Assembly: GCF_039544165.1 (NCBI RefSeq)
Contig: NZ_BAABLD010000008.1
Span: 682,001-746,000 of the forward strand
Source: Viridibacterium curvum
GTDB taxonomy: Bacteria > Pseudomonadota > Gammaproteobacteria > Burkholderiales > Rhodocyclaceae
DNA length: 64,000 bases
Direction of reading: 5' to 3'
Positions within the stretch are counted from its first letter, which is position 1. Each line of letters begins with the position of its first letter. Shown here piece after piece: positions 7,547 to 15,824 of this stretch. The translations under genes were made by a program, and so were the position numbers. The notes beneath the pieces are model-generated. The model was not told where the DNA came from. It ran no database searches and saw only the letters and a list, made by a program, of their open reading frames with translations.

Positions 7547-8242
7547 ATGCTGAACCTCTCCCGCTTCGCCACACTCCTGCTGCTGGCACTCACCACCACA
7601 CCCTCAGCACAAGCCCAGACCGCCCCCAGCGCCAGCGAAGCTGCCCGCTACAGCGGCCTGCACGCCGCCGCCCACCAGGGCGACACGGCCCGCCTGCAAC
7701 AACTCATCGCCAGCGGCGCTGACCTCAACGCACGCGACGGCCACGGCCGCACGCCCCTGCACGTTGCCAGCTTTGCCAAGCAACGCGAAGTCATCCGCCT
7801 GCTCGCCAAAGCCGGCGCAAAACTCGATCTGCTCGAAGACGACCGTTACGACTGCGTCACCATCGCCAGTGTTGCCGACGATGAAGAAACGCTACGCGTG
7901 CTGTTGTCGCTGGGCGCCAGTGCGAAGCAGGTCACCAGCCGCTACGAAGGCACGGCTTTGATCGCCGCTGCCCATCTCGGCCACGACGGCGTCGTGAAGC
8001 AGCTCATCGCTGCGGGCGCACCGCTCGACCACGTCAATAACCTGCACTGGACAGCCGTCATCGAGTCCATCGTGCTCGGCGATGGCGGCCTGCGCCATCA
8101 GGCCACACTGCGCGCCTTGGTGGAAGCTGGTGCGTCGCCAAGACTCACTGACCGCGAGGGCAACACGCCCCTGGTGCTGGCGCGGGCACGCGGTTACACG
8201 GCGATGGCGAGAATCATCGAAGAGTCGCGGACGAAGCGCTGA
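7547..8242 (+). CDS. Exported ankyrin-repeat protein
   Basis: 231 residues with a signal peptide (MLNLSRFATLLLLALTTTPSAQA). About five ankyrin repeats follow: GLHAAAHQGDTARLQQLIASG, GRTPLHVASFAKQREVIRLL, an atypical third, TALIAAAHLGHDGVVKQLIAAG and a C-terminal GNTPLVLARARGYTAMARII. Periplasmic ankyrin proteins often accompany catalase or haem/oxidative stress proteins; here the upstream neighbour is a haem-binding protein. Start ATG follows GGAGGACACC. Molecular partner unknown. Confidence 0.85.
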   Translation: MLNLSRFATLLLLALTTTPSAQAQTAPSASEAARYSGLHAAAHQGDTARLQQLIASGADLNARDGHGRTPLHVASFAKQREVIRLLAKAGAKLDLLEDDRYDCVTIASVADDEETLRVLLSLGASAKQVTSRYEGTALIAAAHLGHDGVVKQLIAAGAPLDHVNNLHWTAVIESIVLGDGGLRHQATLRALVEAGASPRLTDREGNTPLVLARARGYTAMARIIEESRTKR

Positions 8243-8307
8243 CGGGCGCACCCATCTGTCAGGTCGCGTGACATCATACGACTTCTCTGACCCGATGGAG
8301 ATGAGCC

Positions 8308-8937
8308 ATGCCCGACACCTTGCGCTACCTGTGCGAACGCCAGATCGGTTACAGCACCAGCCTGCTGGGCTTCCCCAATCTCGCGGACTGCATGGCGCTT
8401 GTCCTGCAGAATGACGGTGGCCTTTTCGGCATGCATCTGATCGGCGGTGATCAGGGCGGCAAGAAGTTCGCGGAGTGGATTGGTCAGCACAGCGGGTTCA
8501 TCCAGGACCCGAAGTGGAACGCGATGTACGTCGCCGGCTTCTTTGCGAAACGCTATGGCACGGGCCAGGACGGGGATCTGTCCAGCGAAGTGGCCGCACT
8601 GGCCAAAGCCTTGGGCTACAGGGGTGATGTGCTGTGTTACGACACGGTGGAATCCGGCTTGCCAACCTCCACAACGGATTCCATCTACGTGCACTTCCAG
8701 CGCACCGGAGCGACGTCGGTGCAGGTGCACTACAAGCGCAGCAGCAAGCTGAACACGGTTTCGGGGCCGGGGGTTGCAAGCAGCGCCGACCACGGCGAGA
8801 TCACGGGTATCGGCAAGCAAACCCTCGCCTCCAACCTCGGGTACCAGGTCACCAGCGTGACGGGCAAGGTATCGCTACTGCACTCCGGCAAGATGCATGT
8901 CTTCAAGGGGCCGTCAAAAACCATCACGGTTGGCTGA
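8308..8937 (+). CDS. Unrecognised protein, 209 residues
   Basis: A well-placed ATG after GGAGATGAGCC and coding-like GC pattern support a real gene, but no family is recognised. There is no signal peptide or membrane helix. The N-terminal part (residues about 20-50, LADCMALVLQNDGG then FGMHLIGG) has a Cys followed 15 residues later by a His after Gly, superficially like the catalytic Cys/His arrangement of CheD/CNF-type deamidases. The C-terminal half is rich in Ser/Thr/Gly/Val. The deamidase idea is only a weak resemblance. Confidence 0.6.
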   Translation: MPDTLRYLCERQIGYSTSLLGFPNLADCMALVLQNDGGLFGMHLIGGDQGGKKFAEWIGQHSGFIQDPKWNAMYVAGFFAKRYGTGQDGDLSSEVAALAKALGYRGDVLCYDTVESGLPTSTTDSIYVHFQRTGATSVQVHYKRSSKLNTVSGPGVASSADHGEITGIGKQTLASNLGYQVTSVTGKVSLLHSGKMHVFKGPSKTITVG

Positions 8938-8957
8938 CCGGAGCCCGTACGGCCGAC

Positions 8958-9359
8958 TCAACTCTGCTGTGTCGCCTCCATTGCATCCTCCAGCACTTCC
9001 CAAACCTCTTCCTCCTCGAAGTTCACATGCCGTTGCATGGCATTCGAGAACTCGCGGATGAGTAGCGCGCTGGGCTGCTCATGCAAGGCTTCGATGAGGC
9101 CGCGCATGTGCATGTGTTCCTGGTAGGTGCGGTCGGCCAGGTCGTCGCGGCCCAGCTCGCGCAGGCGTGGCAGTGCGTGGCGCTCTTCTTCGAGGAAGTG
9201 GGGTTCCATCTCCTGGATGAAAATGTTGCGGATCCGCTCGACAAACTCGGGCAGGTCCTCATCACTCTGCGGCATGGCATCGCGCGCAGCCGTAGCCAGC
9301 AGCATTGCTGCACGGTGCTCCTGGGTCAGATGTTTCAATCGCAGACTGAGTTTTCGCAT
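8958..9359 (-). CDS. Hemerythrin-like domain protein
   Basis: 133 residues, all helical in character, with the spaced His/Glu residues expected of a hemerythrin four-helix bundle: H10 and H15, then EPHFLEEERHALP, QEHMHMRGLIEAL and RHVNFEEEEVW. Such proteins bind a di-iron centre and take part in oxygen, nitric oxide or iron-cluster related functions. It stands alone, divergent from pepN. ATG at 9359 starts directly at the first helix. Confidence 0.8.
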   Translation of the reverse strand: MRKLSLRLKHLTQEHRAAMLLATAARDAMPQSDEDLPEFVERIRNIFIQEMEPHFLEEERHALPRLRELGRDDLADRTYQEHMHMRGLIEALHEQPSALLIREFSNAMQRHVNFEEEEVWEVLEDAMEATQQS

Positions 9360-9550
9360 GATGGTCGTTCCTGTCCCGCCGGTGGCGTTTGCCGGCTTTG
9401 CCGTCTACTCCTCCAGCAAACAACAAGCCAGTCTGGACTCTAACTGCAGCGCGGCGCAGCATGGCTTGATCCAGGTCAACGCGGCTCGGCTCCCGCCCTA
9501 CGGCCTACAATGGGCGCTTCGCCGTTGCCCTGCCTCACTGGAATCCCCGC

Positions 9551-12304
9551 ATGAACGCCCCGCAGACCATCTATCTCAAGGACTACACCCCCCCCAGCCA
9601 CCTGGTCGACACGGTCGAGCTGGATATCGCCATTCACCGGGGCTTTGCCCGTGTCACGGCCCGACTGGCGATGCGTCGCAACCCGGCGTCCAGTGCCAGT
9701 GCGCTGCGGCTCGATGGCGAAGAGCTGCACCTTGAGGCCCTGCGCCTCGACGGCCGCAGCCTGCCTGAAAGCGCCTACCAGCTTGACGAGACCAGCCTGA
9801 CGCTGGCCGACACCCCGGACGCCTTCGTGCTGGAGACGGTAGTACGCATCGAGCCCGACAAGAACACCCAGCTGTCGGGGCTCTACCGCTCCAAGGATGG
9901 CTACTTCACGCAATGCGAGGCGCAGGGTTTCCGCCGCATCACCTTCTACCCGGATCGGCCGGACGTGATGGCGAAGTTCCGCTGCACCCTGCATGCGGAC
10001 AAGGCCAGCTTCCCCATCCTGCTGTCGAACGGCAACCCGGTTGCGCAGGGTGAGGAGAGCGGTGACGGAAATGAGGGCCGCCACTGGGCGACCTGGGAAG
10101 ACCCGTTTGCCAAGCCGGCTTACCTGTTTGCCTGCGTCGCGGCGAAGCTCGACGTGCTGGAGGACTACTACACGACGACCTCGGGCCGCCGCGTGCGCTG
10201 CGCCGTGTATGTCGAACCCGGCAAGCTCGACCAGTGCGACCACGCAATTGCCGCGCTGAAGAAGTCGATGAAGTGGGACGAGGATGTGTTCGGTCTGGAG
10301 ATGGACCTTGAGCACTACATGATCGTCGCCGTCGGTGACTTCAACATGGGCGCAATGGAGAACAAGGGTCTCAACATCTTCAACACCAAGTACGTGCTGG
10401 CCCGCCCGGACACCGCGACCGATACGGACTACCAGAACATTGACCGCGTCGTCGCGCACGAGTACTTCCACAACTGGACGGGCAACCGCGTGACCTGCCG
10501 CGACTGGTTCCAGCTCTCGCTGAAGGAGGGCCTCACCGTCTTCCGCGACCAGAACTTCGGCATGGACGTGCACTCGGCCGGCGTGACGCGCATCCAGGAA
10601 GTGCGCACTTTGCGCGCCGCGCAGTACCCGGAAGATGCCGGTCCCATGGCCCACCCGATCCGCCCGGCGAGCTACGCCGAGATCAACAACTTCTACACCG
10701 CGACGGTGTACGAAAAGGGGGCGGAAGTCATCCGCATGATCTACACCCTCATCGGCAAGCAGGCCTTCCGCAAGGGCATGGATCTGTACTTCGCGCGCCA
10801 CGACGGGCAGGCTGTGTGCTGTGAGGACTTTGTCGCCGCGATGCAGGACGCATCCGGTCTCGACCTCACGCAGTTCCAGCGCTGGTACAACCAGGCCGGC
10901 ACGCCGCGCCTTGTGGTGAAGAGCGAGTTTGATGCTGCTGCGAAGCGCTACACGTTGACGGTCACGCAGCAGTACCCCGCCACACCTTACGAAGAGCGCA
11001 TGGCCAGCGAAGGCCTTCCGCAGGAGCGTGGCCCTTATCACCTGCCGCTGGTGATTGGCCTGCTGGATGCTGCGGGCAAGGAGCTGCCGCTGCGCCTCGC
11101 CGGCGAGGCGGCCGTGCAGGGCACGCAACGCGTACTCACTGTGCGCGAGGACACGCAGACCTTCGTGTTCGAGGAGATCACCGCTGAGCCCGTGCCTTCC
11201 CTGCTGCGCGGCTTCTCTGCGCCGGTGATCCTCGACTACGACTACAGCGAGGCCGCGCTGACGCACCTGATGGCGCATGACACTGATGCAGTGAATCGCT
11301 GGGAAGCCGGCCAACGCCTCGCCACAGGCATCCTTATGAATGGCGTCAGGATGCTTGCGGCCCCCCGCCCCACGGGTTGGAAAGAAGCGCCCTCCGATGT
11401 GGAAGTCGGCGCGGCGACCTTCCTCCCCACGCCGTGGGAGCCCGCGTGGGTCCCCGCCAGCTACACCAGCGCCATCCGCAGCCTGCTGGCCTCTGCCTTC
11501 ACGCCTGGTGGTGACCCGGCCCTCGTTGCCGAAGCACTGGTCCTGCCCTCCGAAACCTACCTCGCCGAGCAGATGGAAGTCGTCGATCCCGATGCCATCC
11601 ACGCTGCCCGTCTTGCCCTGCGCCAGCATCTCGCACAGGCGCTGCGGGCCGACTTCGAAGCCGCTTACGCACGTCTGGCCATTCACGGCCCGTACTCGCC
11701 CGATGGCGAACAGGCTGGCAAGCGCGCGCTGCGCAATGTCTGCCTGGGTTATCTGGCCGAGCTGGGCGACGAAGCGTCGAACGCATTGGTGGTCAGCCAT
11801 TACGAGCAGGCTGCCAACATGACCGACACCATGGCCGCCCTCGGCGCGCTGGCCAATCTCGACATCGCGGCACGCCACACCGCGCTGGACAGCTTTTATA
11901 CGCGCTGGAAGGCCGAGGCTCTGGTGGTCGACAAGTGGCTGCAGGTGCAATCGACGTCGCGTCTGCCCACGACAACTGCCGATGTACGCGCCCTGATGGC
12001 GCACGAAGCTTTCGACATCCGCAACCCGAACAAGGTGTACTCGCTGGTGCGTGCTTTCTGCGCGGCCAACCCCAAGCACTTCCACGCGGCAGATGGCAGC
12101 GGCTACAGGCTTGCGGCGGATGTGATCCTGCAGCTCGACAGCATGAACCCGCAGGTCGCATCGCGCATCGCGCGTACATTCGACCGCTGGAGAAAGTTTG
12201 ACGACACGCGTCAGGGCAAGGCGCGCGAACAGCTCGAACGCATCCGCGTGCACGATGGCCTGTCGAGCGACGTGGCTGAAGTCGTCGGCAAAGCCCTGGG
12301 TTGA
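9551..12304 (+). CDS. pepN: Aminopeptidase N
   Basis: A 917-residue M1-family zinc aminopeptidase, a little longer than the roughly 870-residue Escherichia coli enzyme. The exopeptidase motif GAMENKGLNIF lies at about 266, the zinc motif HEYFHNWTGNR at about 304 with the third ligand Glu in LKEGLTVF about 20 residues later, followed by the usual four-domain C-terminal helical region. It removes N-terminal residues from peptides in the cytoplasm. The downstream UPF0303 gene follows at 26 bp, so the two may be co-transcribed. A long antisense frame over this gene is a shadow. Confidence 0.96.
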   Translation: MNAPQTIYLKDYTPPSHLVDTVELDIAIHRGFARVTARLAMRRNPASSASALRLDGEELHLEALRLDGRSLPESAYQLDETSLTLADTPDAFVLETVVRIEPDKNTQLSGLYRSKDGYFTQCEAQGFRRITFYPDRPDVMAKFRCTLHADKASFPILLSNGNPVAQGEESGDGNEGRHWATWEDPFAKPAYLFACVAAKLDVLEDYYTTTSGRRVRCAVYVEPGKLDQCDHAIAALKKSMKWDEDVFGLEMDLEHYMIVAVGDFNMGAMENKGLNIFNTKYVLARPDTATDTDYQNIDRVVAHEYFHNWTGNRVTCRDWFQLSLKEGLTVFRDQNFGMDVHSAGVTRIQEVRTLRAAQYPEDAGPMAHPIRPASYAEINNFYTATVYEKGAEVIRMIYTLIGKQAFRKGMDLYFARHDGQAVCCEDFVAAMQDASGLDLTQFQRWYNQAGTPRLVVKSEFDAAAKRYTLTVTQQYPATPYEERMASEGLPQERGPYHLPLVIGLLDAAGKELPLRLAGEAAVQGTQRVLTVREDTQTFVFEEITAEPVPSLLRGFSAPVILDYDYSEAALTHLMAHDTDAVNRWEAGQRLATGILMNGVRMLAAPRPTGWKEAPSDVEVGAATFLPTPWEPAWVPASYTSAIRSLLASAFTPGGDPALVAEALVLPSETYLAEQMEVVDPDAIHAARLALRQHLAQALRADFEAAYARLAIHGPYSPDGEQAGKRALRNVCLGYLAELGDEASNALVVSHYEQAANMTDTMAALGALANLDIAARHTALDSFYTRWKAEALVVDKWLQVQSTSRLPTTTADVRALMAHEAFDIRNPNKVYSLVRAFCAANPKHFHAADGSGYRLAADVILQLDSMNPQVASRIARTFDRWRKFDDTRQGKAREQLERIRVHDGLSSDVAEVVGKALG

Positions 12305-12330
12305 AGCAAGCACCATTGACGGAGAGACAG

Positions 12331-12825
12331 ATGGAACTGGATGCAGAAATCGCCCGCGCCGCACTGCAGGAGAAGACCCTGCAGTTCGCCGAGTTCGACA
12401 CCACCACCGCCTGGGCGCTGGGCGGCCTGATCAAGAGCGTGGCCGAGGCACGCGGCATTGCTGTCGCCATCGACATCACGCTGGCCGGCGCGCCGCTGTT
12501 CTTCTACGCCATGCCCGGCACCAATCCCGGCCACTCTGACTGGATTCGCCGCAAGCGCAACAGCGTGATGCGCTTCTTCAAGAGCTCGCACCTTGTCGGG
12601 CTGGACACGCAGAAAGCGAACACCACGCTGGACGCGCGCACCGGCTCGACGCGCGCCGAGTACGAGGCCGTGGGTGGCAGCTTCCCGATCCGCCTGCGCG
12701 GCAGCGCCGCCGTGATCGGCGCGGTGACGGTGTCGGGTCTCGCACCGCGCGCCGATCACATGCTGGTCGTCACCGCCATCGCGCAGCACCTGGGCATCGA
12801 CCCGGCACCGCTCGCGCTGGACTGA
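12331..12825 (+). CDS. UPF0303 / GlcG-like haem-degrading-domain protein
   Basis: 164 residues of the UPF0303 (YBR137w-like) family, related in fold to GlcG/HbpS proteins: AWALGGLIKSVAEARG, VAIDITLAGAPLFFYAMPG, RRKRNSVMRF, then GGSFPIRLRG and IGAVTVSGLAPRADH. Function not established in bacteria. Start ATG at 12331 is preceded by GGAGAGACAG; a TTG at 12301 is less likely. The gene converges with the alternative oxidase gene, only 3 bp apart. Confidence 0.82.
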   Translation: MELDAEIARAALQEKTLQFAEFDTTTAWALGGLIKSVAEARGIAVAIDITLAGAPLFFYAMPGTNPGHSDWIRRKRNSVMRFFKSSHLVGLDTQKANTTLDARTGSTRAEYEAVGGSFPIRLRGSAAVIGAVTVSGLAPRADHMLVVTAIAQHLGIDPAPLALD

Positions 12826-12828
12826 TAC

Positions 12829-13479
12829 TCAGCGCGCTGCGTCACCCAAGGCCGTTGCGTCGCCCGACAAGGCGTCGGCGAAGCCGTGGTTGACATCGCG
12901 ATGCCCTGCTTCGTCTTTTCGTACGGCAATCACGACCTCGCGCAGCCTGGCGTTGGCAGGCAGCTTCCAGTAGTCGATGGCGATCTGCGGGGCCGGCACG
13001 TTCTCGTAACGCCCCGCATCGATGCCCGCGAGGTACTCGGTGTAGCTGCGGCAGGCTTCTTCCTCGAAGTAGCCGACGATGCGATGCGCCGTGCGCGCCG
13101 ACACCAGGTACACCACGAAAAACAGGTTGTAGAACACGCCCTGTGCGAGTCGAACCAGAACGCGCTCGAAACGCGAAGGCTGCGTAATCGCGAGGAAGGT
13201 CATGAGGTGCATGCGCTCGTTCTCGGCCTCATCAAGCAGCTGGCGCACCCAGCCCCGGTCGTCGCACATGTTGCGCAAGGCGCGCAGGTGCTGCAGCGTG
13301 CCGGCCACCATGCCGGGCACGGCCGCCACGGTCTCCAGCACCACGGCGCGGTGGCCGTAACGCCTGGCAAAGAACAGGTCAGCGCAGAAGCGCAATAGTT
13401 TCGTGAAGGCCAGCGCGACACGGTCGTGCAGGTCGCGCGGTGCGCGGTGGGTGAAGCGATAGGTGGTTGGGGGGGTCAT
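12829..13479 (-). CDS. aox: Alternative oxidase (cyanide-resistant ubiquinol oxidase)
   Basis: 216 residues carrying all di-iron ligands of the alternative oxidase family: Glu49 in LETVAAVPGMV, Glu88 and His91 in NERMH, a Glu in the EEEA stretch (139-141), Glu190 and His193 in DEAGHRDVNH. Two amphipathic monotopic segments (about 50-70 and 112-132) would anchor it in the membrane interface. It oxidises ubiquinol with oxygen reduced to water, without proton pumping, and is insensitive to cyanide and nitric oxide in characterised members. Bacterial homologues are uncommon; in Vibrio fischeri the gene is controlled by NsrR. An NsrR-like site lies just upstream (13512-13534), and nsrR and a truncated haemoglobin are adjacent. 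Confidence 0.93.
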   Translation of the reverse strand: MTPPTTYRFTHRAPRDLHDRVALAFTKLLRFCADLFFARRYGHRAVVLETVAAVPGMVAGTLQHLRALRNMCDDRGWVRQLLDEAENERMHLMTFLAITQPSRFERVLVRLAQGVFYNLFFVVYLVSARTAHRIVGYFEEEACRSYTEYLAGIDAGRYENVPAPQIAIDYWKLPANARLREVVIAVRKDEAGHRDVNHGFADALSGDATALGDAAR

Positions 13480-13511
13480 GATGGCTCCTTGTCGGGGTCT
13501 TCGGATACGCT

Positions 13512-13534
13512 ATTGATACATATGAAATGCAACT
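13512..13534. promoter_or_regulatory. NsrR-like operator upstream of alternative oxidase gene
   Basis: Imperfect palindrome containing GATACATATGAAATGCAAC, 33 bp upstream of the oxidase start on the minus strand. It matches the site upstream of nsrR (14432-14454) at 21 of 23 positions and resembles the known NsrR pattern of two inverted ATGCATTT half-sites. Confidence 0.75.
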
Positions 13535-13546
13535 TTTAAAGCCCGT

Positions 13547-13945
13547 CTAAGCACGCACTGCGGACAAAGCCGACTCCGCATGAAAGGCGTGCAACTGGCG
13601 CAGCGATTCGCCAATGTGCCGCGCACGTGCCAGCCAGGGCTCGGCCAGCTCGGGCGGCAGGCTCTCGCGCACCGTGTCGGCAAACAGGGCCAGCCAGTCT
13701 TCGAGCAAGGCCGGCGTAAAACCCGATTCGATGTGCTTTTCGGCCACGCGGTAGCGGTAGTCCATATAGCGCTTGCCACCCAGCGTGACCCACCAGAAGT
13801 GCGTCAGCACCGCCTCGTGCGCCGGCCAGTCGCCTACACGCGCAAACGGCGCCGCCAGGGCAGGATGCACGCGCACCGCGGCGTAGAAACGCGCCACCAC
13901 CTCTGCCACTCGCGGCAGGCCCAGTTCGCTGGCTACGTCATGCAT
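13547..13945 (-). CDS. Truncated haemoglobin, probably group III
   Basis: 132 residues from the ATG at 13945, which overlaps the end of nsrR (ATGCATGA). An upstream ATG at 13975 would overlap nsrR by 38 bp and is less likely. The globin pattern fits group III: FYAAVRVHPALAAPFA, VGDWPAHEAVLTHFWWVTLGG, and AEKHIESGFTPALLEDWLALFADTV with the proximal His region. Truncated haemoglobins bind oxygen and detoxify nitric oxide. Location directly behind nsrR suggests NO-controlled expression. Confidence 0.82.
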   Translation of the reverse strand: MHDVASELGLPRVAEVVARFYAAVRVHPALAAPFARVGDWPAHEAVLTHFWWVTLGGKRYMDYRYRVAEKHIESGFTPALLEDWLALFADTVRESLPPELAEPWLARARHIGESLRQLHAFHAESALSAVRA

Positions 13946-14396
13946 GGCCAGCCCCCATCGTGGTGATGAAGTCACGATGCAGCGTCACGATGGCGCTGCC
14001 CGTCTTGCCACGGCTCACGTCGGCCAGGCTCACCTCGTTCATCTTGTCGTAGAACGCCGCAAGCCCTGCATTAAGTGCGGCCTTGAGCAGGCAACGGCCG
14101 TTCAGTGCACAGGGCTGCGACGCACAGTCGATCAGCGATTCGCTCTCTTCGAGCTGGCGCAGGACGTCGCCGATGCGCAAGCGCTCGGCATCCACGCCCA
14201 ATACCAGCCCGCCCTTACGCCCGCGTACGGCAGTGACCCAGCCAAGTTTGCCGAGGCGGTTCGCCACTTTGACAAGGTGGTTGTGAGGTACTTCGAATTG
14301 CTGAGCAATCTCGCCGATGGTGACCGGCGTGTCGCGCTCGTGCGTGAGGTACATGAGGATACGCAGGCCGAAATCGGTAAAGCGGGTGAGCTGCAT
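13938..14396 (-). CDS. nsrR: Rrf2-family nitric oxide-sensing repressor NsrR
   Basis: 152 residues. N-terminal winged helix (MQLTRFTDFGLRILMYLTHE, IGEIAQQFEVPHNHLVKVANRLGKLGWV) followed by three cysteines C91, C96 and C102, the same numbering as the iron-sulphur ligands of E. coli NsrR. Nitrosylation of the cluster relieves repression in characterised members. An operator-like palindrome lies 36 bp upstream of its own start, indicating autoregulation, and a second lies before the alternative oxidase gene. Confidence 0.92.
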   Translation of the reverse strand: MQLTRFTDFGLRILMYLTHERDTPVTIGEIAQQFEVPHNHLVKVANRLGKLGWVTAVRGRKGGLVLGVDAERLRIGDVLRQLEESESLIDCASQPCALNGRCLLKAALNAGLAAFYDKMNEVSLADVSRGKTGSAIVTLHRDFITTMGAGHA

Positions 14397-14431
14397 GGCG
14401 AGTTTCCGTGGGGGCTTGCCTGCACTCTAGT

Positions 14432-14454
14432 ATTGATGCATTTGAAATGCAACT
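14432..14454. promoter_or_regulatory. NsrR-like operator upstream of nsrR
   Basis: Contains GATGCATTTGAAATGCAAC, a near-palindrome of two ATGCATTT-type half-sites, located between merR and nsrR and upstream of the nsrR start on the minus strand. It differs from the site before the oxidase gene at two of 23 positions. Confidence 0.8.
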
Positions 14455-14474
14455 ATTTGGCGCTTCTACCCGAC

Positions 14475-14900
14475 TCAACGCCTCCGCTGCGAACGCGCCC
14501 TGCCGCGCTCACCCAGTGCACCGACGGCGGCCGCGCCGAGCAGACGGCGGAAGGTCGGGCATTCCATGTGGCTCGGTGCGGGGCAGACGGCAGCGTGCCG
14601 CAAGCCGTCGCGCATCGCGCTGAGTTTGCGGATGGTCGCGTCGAGTTCGTCAGCCTTGGCGGCCAGCAGCTCGCGGTCGATGTCGGGTTGGCCGTCGGCG
14701 CCGAACATGCGCGCGATCTCGTCGAGCGAGAACCCGGCAGACTGCCCCAGCGCAATGAGCGCCAGGCGCTCCAGTACGGCCGGCGCAAACACGCGCCGCA
14801 AGCCCTGCCGACCGACCGAGCGGATCAGCCCTTTCTCTTCGTAATAGCGCAGGGTCGAGGCCGGTACGCCGCTGTGTTTCGCGACTTCGGCAATGTCCAT
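14475..14900 (-). CDS. MerR-family regulator with SoxR-like operator
   Basis: 141 residues. MerR-type DNA-binding domain at 1-70 (DIAEVAKHSGVPASTLRYYEEKGLI, GLRRVFAPAVLERLALI), dimerisation helix at about 80-110, and a C-terminal segment with only two cysteines (CPAPSHMEC). The four-cysteine cluster that holds the iron-sulphur centre of SoxR is absent, although the operator in front (14914-14933) is SoxR-like. It is divergent from the DUF2938 gene. The effector is unknown. Confidence 0.85.
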   Translation of the reverse strand: MDIAEVAKHSGVPASTLRYYEEKGLIRSVGRQGLRRVFAPAVLERLALIALGQSAGFSLDEIARMFGADGQPDIDRELLAAKADELDATIRKLSAMRDGLRHAAVCPAPSHMECPTFRRLLGAAAVGALGERGRARSQRRR

Positions 14901-14910
14901 ACAAAACCCC

Positions 14911-14936
14911 TTGACCTCAAGTTGACTTGAGGTGGC
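14911..14936. promoter_or_regulatory. SoxR-like palindromic operator
   Basis: ACCTCAAGT-TG-ACTTGAGGT (14914-14933) is a perfect inverted repeat with 9-bp arms, overlapping a TTGACC -35 element (14911-14916). It is nearly the E. coli SoxR site. It lies in the 81-bp divergent region between the MerR gene and the DUF2938 gene, as expected for MerR-type spacer-distorting control. Confidence 0.8.
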
Positions 14937-14981
14937 ACTGTGCGCTTACGGCCATGCCATGGCAAGCCTGAGGAGCACGAA

Positions 14982-15497
14982 ATGGAATCACTGGGGCATA
15001 TCCTGACAAACACCTTGTTGATCGGCATTGGCGCGACCGCGATCACGGATCTTTGGGCGCTGCTGCGACGGCGCCTGCTGGGCGTCGCGCTCCCCGACTA
15101 CGGCCTCGTTGGGCGTTGGTTCGCACACATGCCGCGCGGCCACTTCCGCCACGAGGCGATTGCGCGGGTCGAAGCTGTCGCAGGTGAAAGCCTGATCGGC
15201 TGGGCAGCGCACTACCTCACAGGCATGGCCTTCGCCGCCCTGCTGGTCGCGCTGTGCGGCCCTGCCTGGTTGCAATCGCCACGTCTCGCATCGGCGCTGC
15301 TGTTCGGACTCGTCACGGTCGCCGCCCCCTTTCTGCTGATGCAGCCGGGCATGGGCGCAGGCATCGCGGCGAGCCGCACGCCTCGCCCGAATGCGGCGCG
15401 TTTGCAGAGCCTCATCACTCACGCGGTGTTTGGCTGCGGGCTTTACGCCAGTGCGCTGCTGATCCGCGTCATCACCGATTTCACCCCCGCGTCCTGA
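14982..15497 (+). CDS. DUF2938 membrane protein
   Basis: 171 residues with four predicted membrane helices (about 8-25, 75-95, 102-122, 142-162), matching DUF2938: ILTNTLLIGIGATAITDLWALLRRR at the start, then GRWFAHMPRGHFRHE and HYLTGMAFAALL. ATG at 14982 follows GAGGAGCACGAA. It is divergent from the MerR regulator and probably controlled by it. Function unknown. Confidence 0.82.
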   Translation: MESLGHILTNTLLIGIGATAITDLWALLRRRLLGVALPDYGLVGRWFAHMPRGHFRHEAIARVEAVAGESLIGWAAHYLTGMAFAALLVALCGPAWLQSPRLASALLFGLVTVAAPFLLMQPGMGAGIAASRTPRPNAARLQSLITHAVFGCGLYASALLIRVITDFTPAS

Positions 15498-15535
15498 ACG
15501 CACATTCCGCCCCCCTCATTCAACAGGAGAACATC

Positions 15536-15772
15536 ATGCGCAACACCCCACGCATTCCCGCCCGCTTCGCCCCGATCCTTTTCGGCGCGCTGCTTTCCGT
15601 GATCATGGTCGCCATCGTGTCGGCCTTCGTACTGGCTGTGAGCCAGGGCATCAGTGCCGACTTCCCCGCGCGCTGGCTGAAAAGCTGCCTGACGACCTGG
15701 CCGGTGGCCTTCGCTTCAGTCACCTTGCTTGCACCCTGGGTGCGCCGTGTCGTCGGACGGCTGACTACATGA
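15536..15772 (+). CDS. DUF2798 small membrane protein
   Basis: 78 residues with two hydrophobic helices (about 14-35 and 47-66) and the FPARWLKSCLTTWPVAFASV segment typical of DUF2798. It begins after a clear ribosome site (CAGGAGAACATC), 38 bp behind the DUF2938 gene, so the two form an operon likely under the MerR-type regulator. Role unknown. Confidence 0.8.
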   Translation: MRNTPRIPARFAPILFGALLSVIMVAIVSAFVLAVSQGISADFPARWLKSCLTTWPVAFASVTLLAPWVRRVVGRLTT

Positions 15773-15824
15773 AAATCGGGCGCACGACCATCGACCGTGC
15801 GCCCGACAGGACGTGCTCCGTGAA

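Noticed and set aside
9476..12364. Very long open frame (over 960 codons) on the minus strand
   Set aside because: It is antisense to pepN, whose protein has all M1-family motifs; the opposite frame has low-complexity Arg/Val/His-rich sequence typical of GC-rich shadows.
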